From contig JBCBSK010000060.1 in NCBI GenBank assembly GCA_039819185.1, forward strand, positions 1 to 19,502: 19,502 nt of DNA. Direction: 5' to 3'. The translations under genes were made by a program, and so were the position numbers. The notes under the pieces were generated by a model that saw only the letters and a program-made list of their open reading frames with translations, ran no database searches and was not told where the DNA came from. Positions 15,516 through 19,502 of the stretch are shown one piece after another (position 1 is the first letter of the stretch; each line of letters starts with the position of its first letter). This DNA is from JBCBSK01 sp039819185 (GTDB taxonomy: Bacteria; Pseudomonadota; Alphaproteobacteria; Rhizobiales; Tepidamorphaceae).

Positions 15516-15674
15516 ATGTGTAATAGAGGCAACCGCCTGCGACGACGCCGATGCCTGCCGACTCTGTCTGGCGCGGGCTACGTTGTCATGCCGATCTCCA
15601 ACTAACCACCGCATGACACCTGCTTGTTAGGCCGGACGCGATGCCTTCGTCCCGCCGTTAAAGCGAGCCTCGTC

Positions 15675-16223
15675 ATGCTGGACCACGTGTCTTCTCCCAC
15701 TGTCACCATCGCGCCGGAACTGCCACTTCATGCGGCCGCGATCGAAGCGCTGAACGATCTGACCTTTGGCCCCGGCAGATTCACGCGCGCTGCCTATCGT
15801 CTGCGCGATAAGACAACGCCAATCCTGTCGCTCGGCCGCGTTGCCATGGCCGGTGCGCGGGTGATCGGCTCGGTGCAGTTTGCTCCCATGGAGATTGGCG
15901 AAAGGCATCTCCCAGCTCTGCTCTTAGGGCCGCTCTGCGTTCATCCCGATCACGCCAATCGCGGCTACGGGAAGGCTCTGATGAAAGCGGGACTCGAGGC
16001 AGCCCGCCGCGAGCGGCATGAGCTTGTGATCCTCGTTGGTGATGCACCTTACTACGCGCGCGTCGGCTTCAAGCCCGTACCGCGTGGTCAGATCACGTTG
16101 CCAGGCCCGGTCGATCCCGCGCGGCTTTTAGCTTTTGAACTGGTGGAAGGCTCTTTGGTCAAAGCGAAAGGGGAGGTGCGCGCGGGTCCGATCACGCAGG
16201 TTGAGAGGCCCCCAGCGTCTTGA
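15675..16223 (+). CDS. GNAT-family N-acetyltransferase (YhbS-like)
   Basis: Acyl-CoA-dependent acetyltransferase of unknown substrate, 182 residues, cytoplasmic. Acetyl-CoA-binding motif A is LGPLCVHPDHANRGYGKAL, with the R-x-x-G-x-A pyrophosphate loop at 96-101, and motif B is VGDAPYYARVGF, the signature of the YhbS (COG3153) branch. I chose the ATG at 15675 (MLDHVSSPTVTIAP), which precedes the first predicted strand; the upstream TTG at 15624 would add an uncharacteristic arginine-rich stretch. The ribosome-binding site is weak. The 3' end overlaps the convergent second acetyltransferase by 32 bases. The two are not close copies of each other. Confidence 0.88.
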   Translation: MLDHVSSPTVTIAPELPLHAAAIEALNDLTFGPGRFTRAAYRLRDKTTPILSLGRVAMAGARVIGSVQFAPMEIGERHLPALLLGPLCVHPDHANRGYGKALMKAGLEAARRERHELVILVGDAPYYARVGFKPVPRGQITLPGPVDPARLLAFELVEGSLVKAKGEVRAGPITQVERPPAS

Positions 16224-16746
16224 ACATGAACGTCGCGTCGTCCATCGACCGATCTACGGGATCGATGCAGTAGCCCGGCAGCACCCCGAGCGTCTTGTAG
16301 CCAAGCGAGGTATAGAGCGGCTCTGCGCTGTCGCCGGTGCGGGTATCGAGCGTGATCAGTGTTCGCCCAAGGGCAGCCACCTCCCGTTCAAGCTCTGCCA
16401 TCAGCAAACGCGCGATGCCTCGGCGTCGCGCGTCCGGATGCACCATCAGCTTGGTCACTTCGGCGCGATGCGGTTGGTTCGGCGGTGTGCCGATGTCGAG
16501 TTGTACAGACCCGACAAGCCGCTCGCCAAGCTCGGCGATCCAGATCTTGCGCGTGCCTGTCACAAGTGGCGGCATGACCGACGCCCGCCAGAACGCCACA
16601 CTCTCCGGCATCTCGAAGGGCAGAATGAAGTTGATGCTGGCGCCGGCGCGAACGCAAGAATGCATGAGCGCTGCGAGATCATTGAGTCGCGCCTCAGCTG
16701 CATCCGCAGACAACAGTGAAAGCGTCACATCCTGAGTGTCAGCCAT
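16192..16746 (-). CDS. GNAT-family N-acetyltransferase
   Basis: Acetyltransferase, 184 residues, cytoplasmic. Motif A is VTKLMVHPDARRRGIARLLM with the R-x-x-G-x-A loop at 107-112; the preceding strand is IWIAELGERLVGSVQLD, and the C-terminal block is LYTSLGYKTLGVLPGY. The layout resembles acetyltransferases that act on small molecules or antibiotics, but no substrate can be assigned. It starts 7 bases after the stop of the XRE-cupin regulator on the same strand, so the two are probably one transcript under the regulator's own control. Its last 32 bases overlap the convergent YhbS-like gene. Confidence 0.9.
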   Translation of the reverse strand: MADTQDVTLSLLSADAAEARLNDLAALMHSCVRAGASINFILPFEMPESVAFWRASVMPPLVTGTRKIWIAELGERLVGSVQLDIGTPPNQPHRAEVTKLMVHPDARRRGIARLLMAELEREVAALGRTLITLDTRTGDSAEPLYTSLGYKTLGVLPGYCIDPVDRSMDDATFMFKTLGASQPA

Positions 16747-16753
16747 CCTCGCC

Positions 16754-17308
16754 TCATACGGTGAAGATCAAATAGCGCGCCGGCCGATCTGCTGGCGCCG
16801 TGAAGCGGCTTGGTCCAAAGAGCTGATAGCGCAGGCAGTCACCGGCGTTGAGATGATGGTCCTGGTCCGCGATCCGTACGGTTAGAGCCCCGTCTAGCAG
16901 GGCGAGATGGTGTTCAAGTCCCGGGCGCGGCGGTGCGTCATAAGAGATTTCTGCACCCGCCGGCAGGTCCGCCTCGATCGCTTCCGCCGCCAGCGAGTGC
17001 GAGGGCGGTGAGATGGAGCGGCGCATGAAGCCCGTTTCCGGATCGGTCCAGACTGTCTGCTCTGCGCGCCGAACCATAGGTGCTGCGCGATCTTCGACGA
17101 GATGCATCAAGCGCGACAGGGTCAGCCCATAGGCTGCACACAGCTTGCCAAGAACCTGCGCTGTTGCGCTTACCTCGGCCTTTTCGAGCCGTGACAAGGT
17201 TGCCCGGCTGACTCCGCTACGCTCGGCCAATGCATCCAGGGACCAGTCGCGCTCGGTTCTGAGCGCCTTGAGACGGTCTGCAATGCGGTGGTCAAGTGTA
17301 TCTCTCAT
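16754..17308 (-). CDS. XRE-family transcriptional regulator with C-terminal cupin domain
   Basis: DNA-binding regulator, 184 residues. Residues about 8-62 are an XRE (Cro/CI) helix-turn-helix with DALAERSGVSRATLSRLEKAE, and residues about 95-184 are a cupin barrel (PGLEHHLALLDGALTVRIADQ, HHLNAGDCLRYQLFGP) that probably senses a small ligand. This two-domain architecture is common in regulators of small detoxification or amino-acid genes. It is the first gene of a pair with the GNAT gene 7 bases downstream. Two inverted-repeat copies lie at 17302-17335, one spanning its start codon, so autorepression is likely. The start ATG at 17308 leads directly into the HTH. Confidence 0.92.
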   Translation of the reverse strand: MRDTLDHRIADRLKALRTERDWSLDALAERSGVSRATLSRLEKAEVSATAQVLGKLCAAYGLTLSRLMHLVEDRAAPMVRRAEQTVWTDPETGFMRRSISPPSHSLAAEAIEADLPAGAEISYDAPPRPGLEHHLALLDGALTVRIADQDHHLNAGDCLRYQLFGPSRFTAPADRPARYLIFTV

Positions 17309-17335
17309 GTGAGGGAAGAAATCTCAAATATGAGA
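17302..17335. promoter_or_regulatory. Twin operator dyads at the XRE-GNAT promoter
   Basis: Two related dyads lie side by side: TCTCA-TG-TGAGG (17303-17314), which covers the regulator's ATG, and TCTCA-AATA-TGAGA (17322-17335). A perfect -35 hexamer TTGACA for the minus strand lies at 17339-17344, so the second dyad sits in the -35/-10 spacer; the -10 itself is weak (near 17316-17322). The geometry fits autorepression by the adjacent XRE protein. Confidence 0.6.
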
Positions 17336-17390
17336 GAGTGTCAATATCGGCTTGGGACGTCGATGCGGAGGTCAACCATGCAAGAAGGCT

Positions 17391-19397
17391 CTAGCGGCCT
17401 TCGCGCCACCAGGTGGTGCCAAGCGCGCCAATCAAAAGCAAAAGGCCGGCGAGGCCCGCCAGAATCGGTGTCGCCGAGACGCCCGCGAGCGCCGACGCTG
17501 AACTCCGCCGCAAACCCATCCAGTCGCTGCCGGCCATCGTCGTGGTTGCCCGCATCGGAACAACACGCGGCACCGAAACGTCTCCACCCTGGGCGTCAAC
17601 AAGGCGGAACACGCCGGCGCGGGTTTCCGTTGCCAGTGGCCGCACGACCTGATCACTGCTCGTGACTTCAGCGAACTCGCGCGGGTTTAACGGGCCAACG
17701 CTCGCCAAAGCCACGATGTCGCTGTCCTGGACCGTGTAGAGCCCGAAGCCATCGACCGGAATCTGGCCGCGGAACACGCCGGGGCGGACTTCTTCGAGCG
17801 CGGTTTCCCGGATCTCGCCATCAGGCCCGATAACGGTGACCGGATCGACCGTTTCACCCAACGTGCGCCGTTCGATGGTCAGCCCATTGCCTTCACTGAT
17901 CGCTTCAAGCGCTTCTTCTTCGAGGTCTGTCTCCTGCATCAGCCAATGGCCGAGCCGACGCAGCATTTGGACATAGGGACCGCCGCCCTCATAGCCGCGC
18001 GCCCACAGCCAGGCATGGTCAGACAGCAGCATGGCGACACGACCCTCGCCCTCGCGATTGACCATCAGAAGCGGCCGGTCACCGGGGCCGGTCATTAAGA
18101 CATTGCCGCGCTCGACATTGGCATCGACCATCCGGAACCAACGGCTCCAGTTTGGCGGCGACTGCTCGCTGCCGTCGAGACCTTCCGTGATCGGGTGGCG
18201 GAAGCCCACTTCGGACAAGACAGGATAATAGGGCTCCTCGATCATGCGTCCCGTTGGGACGACCGGCAGGACGCTGGCCAGCGGCGTGCGCGCGAGGCTT
18301 CCCTGCAGCGCGAGATCCGGACCAGCCGCAACGAGCAGCGCGCCGCCATTTTCGACATAGCGCGCGATGTTGTCGAAATACGAGATCGGCAATACGCCGC
18401 GGCGCTGATAGCGGTCGAAGATGATGAGATCGAACTCGCCGATTTTCTCCTGAAACAGTTCGCGGGTCGGGAAGGCGATCAGCGAGAGCTGCGAGATCGG
18501 CGTGCCGTCCTGCTTCTCTGGAGGGCGTAGAATGGTGAAGTGGACGAGATCGACCGCGGCATCTGATTTCAAAATGTTGCGCCAGGTGCGCTCACCGGCA
18601 TGGGGTTCGCCCGAGACCAGCAGGACGCGCAAATTCTCGCGTATGCCCTCGACAGACAAAACAGCGCGGTTGTTGACAGCGGTCAGTTCGTTCGGCGCGG
18701 TATCGGCCTCGATTTCGATCAGGTTGCGCCCGCCGCGTGCGATCTCGATCGGAATGGAGACAATCGTTTCAGGCAATACGCGCTGGGTCGTTATGAGCTG
18801 GCCGTCGCGGCGGATACGGATCTCGACCCGGCCATCCGGCGCCGGATTGACCAGCGGCCCTTCTTCGGCGAGCCGGAAGGTCACCTCTTTCAGCTCACCG
18901 ACAATGCCGAAGCGTGGTGTTGCTTCCAGCACCACTCGGCGATCGGCTTCGTCCTCGTGCCCGGTTAGAAGTGTGTGGATCGGCGCATCAATCCCAAGCG
19001 CGGCGGCGACATCGGGCGCGTCATGGATCCGGCCATCGGTGACCAGAACGACGCCCGCAACCTGTTCGGCCGGAACGTCGGCAAGTGCTTCGATGACGGA
19101 GCCGAAGAGTTCGGTGCCATCCGCTTGATCCCGCCCGGCAGTTACGAGGCGAAGCTCGAACTCCGGTAAGCTGGCCAAACGGTCTTCGAGCAGTGCGCGG
19201 GCCTGGGCGGTAATCTCAGTGCGGTCGGCGATCGATTGACTGTCGCTTTCGTCAACAATCACGGCGACGACGCCGGGCAATGGATCACGTTCCTCGCGGC
19301 GGAATTCTGGCGACAGAAGCGCGAGCCACAACAAAGCGAAGGCGGTCAGCCTGAGCCAGGCGCCGGGCATCCGGACAATGAAGCTCGGCAGTGACGC
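17391..19397 (-). CDS. vWA/GATase1-like membrane protein of the MoxR-DUF58 neighbourhood (5' incomplete)
   Basis: Large membrane-anchored protein with a von Willebrand-like N-terminal part and a glutamine-amidotransferase-like domain (DUF1355-type). It is usually encoded after moxR, a DUF58 gene and a DUF4159 gene; its biochemical role is unknown. About 668 residues are reliable. From the N-side: a membrane helix (LRLTAFALLWLALLS, near 19310-19355), a vWA-like region with the metal-site pattern DESDS and VVLVTDGRIHD, a beta-rich region, a Rossmann-like GATase segment (EFDLIIFDRYQRRGVLPISYF, VENGGALLVAAGPD) without an obvious catalytic cysteine, and a final helix (PILAGLAGLLLLIGALG) near 17400-17450. 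The frame stays open to the right edge, but bases upstream of 19398 read as the antisense of the same gene (see the inverted repeat), so the true 5' end is missing. Confidence 0.82.
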   Translation of the reverse strand, partial: ASLPSFIVRMPGAWLRLTAFALLWLALLSPEFRREERDPLPGVVAVIVDESDSQSIADRTEITAQARALLEDRLASLPEFELRLVTAGRDQADGTELFGSVIEALADVPAEQVAGVVLVTDGRIHDAPDVAAALGIDAPIHTLLTGHEDEADRRVVLEATPRFGIVGELKEVTFRLAEEGPLVNPAPDGRVEIRIRRDGQLITTQRVLPETIVSIPIEIARGGRNLIEIEADTAPNELTAVNNRAVLSVEGIRENLRVLLVSGEPHAGERTWRNILKSDAAVDLVHFTILRPPEKQDGTPISQLSLIAFPTRELFQEKIGEFDLIIFDRYQRRGVLPISYFDNIARYVENGGALLVAAGPDLALQGSLARTPLASVLPVVPTGRMIEEPYYPVLSEVGFRHPITEGLDGSEQSPPNWSRWFRMVDANVERGNVLMTGPGDRPLLMVNREGEGRVAMLLSDHAWLWARGYEGGGPYVQMLRRLGHWLMQETDLEEEALEAISEGNGLTIERRTLGETVDPVTVIGPDGEIRETALEEVRPGVFRGQIPVDGFGLYTVQDSDIVALASVGPLNPREFAEVTSSDQVVRPLATETRAGVFRLVDAQGGDVSVPRVVPMRATTTMAGSDWMGLRRSSASALAGVSATPILAGLAGLLLLIGALGTTWWREGR
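19194..19297 (+). repeat. Inner arm of a 104-base perfect inverted repeat
   Basis: Exact reverse complement of 19399-19502, with no mismatch over 104 bases; pairs satisfy i + j = 38696. This arm lies in frame inside the vWA-like coding region (it encodes DESDSQSIADRTEITAQ) and is the native copy. The repeat reaches the right edge, so it may be longer than seen. Confidence 0.97.
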
Positions 19398-19398
19398 G

Positions 19399-19502
19399 GC
19401 GAGGAACGTGATCCATTGCCCGGCGTCGTCGCCGTGATTGTTGACGAAAGCGACAGTCAATCGATCGCCGACCGCACTGAGATTACCGCCCAGGCCCGCG
19501 CA
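19399..19502 (-). repeat. Outer arm of the inverted repeat, probable fold-back sequence end
   Basis: Exact inverted copy of 19194-19297, separated from it by 101 bases. Read on the coding strand, it gives the antisense of the gene (TVAFVNNHGDDAGQWITF), which does not resemble the hydrophobic N-terminus expected of the protein. The likely cause is a chimeric fold-back at a contig end; a genuine inverted duplication cannot be excluded. Confidence 0.95.

Noticed and set aside
15602..15634. CTAAC ... GTTAGGC in the gap before the YhbS-like gene, resembling ends of an integron attC site.
   Set aside because: Only 4-5 bases pair, the interior lacks the attC arm structure, and no integron gene is near.

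Overview
The window is GC-rich (by eye a little over 60% G+C), densely coded on both strands, and reads as an alphaproteobacterial chromosome segment. Support for that comes from the gene families: TamB, a large vWA/GATase1-like membrane protein of the MoxR/DUF58 neighbourhood, a Cache-type chemoreceptor ending in FLDEVTAA, YbaK/EbsC, WrbA and glutathionyl-hydroquinone reductase. I would guess Hyphomicrobiales or Rhodospirillales but cannot fix the genus. There is no tRNA, rRNA, CRISPR array, transposase or phage gene.

Layout. 1-3133 (minus): an RND efflux pair, membrane-fusion protein followed by an inner-membrane pump that runs off the left edge, joined by an ATGA overlap. 3134-3590: a 457-base gap with an operator-like palindrome on the pump side and a hairpin covering the start region of tamB. 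3591-7739 (plus): a TamB-family envelope protein with no tamA beside it and an unusual asparagine-rich C-terminus. 7756-8238 (minus): YbaK/EbsC deacylase. 8328-9056 (plus): a conserved-looking protein of unknown function with a C-terminal membrane anchor. 9046-9993 (minus): metallophosphoesterase. 10093-10203 (minus): a 36-residue open frame with a very good ribosome-binding site, behind an AT-rich region with a strong hairpin. 10407-10886 (plus): Nudix hydrolase.

10891-12515 (minus): wrbA and a glutathionyl-hydroquinone reductase, probably one transcript, divergent from a LysR-type regulator (12654-13571, plus) with a perfect LysR-type dyad in the shared promoter region. Together these look like a quinone/electrophile detoxification unit. 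13667-15382 (plus): a Cache-HAMP-MCP chemoreceptor followed by a stem-loop and a longer paired element. 15675-16223 (plus) and 16192-16746 (minus): two GNAT acetyltransferases whose 3' ends overlap. The second is co-directional with an XRE-cupin regulator (16754-17308, minus) that carries two copies of a TCTCA/TGAGA dyad over its own promoter and start codon. 17391 to the right edge (minus): a vWA/GATase1-like membrane protein, 5' incomplete.

The most consequential structural observation is at the right edge. Bases 19399-19502 are an exact 104-base reverse complement of 19194-19297, around a 101-base spacer. The coding sense of the large minus-strand gene breaks at the inner edge of the outer arm, so the final ~104 bases are most likely a fold-back (chimeric) sequence end and not native upstream DNA. 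No complete new defence or mobile system is visible. The best candidates for undescribed biology are the 36-residue protein with its structured upstream region, the tail-anchored unknown protein, and the self-operator XRE-GNAT pair.
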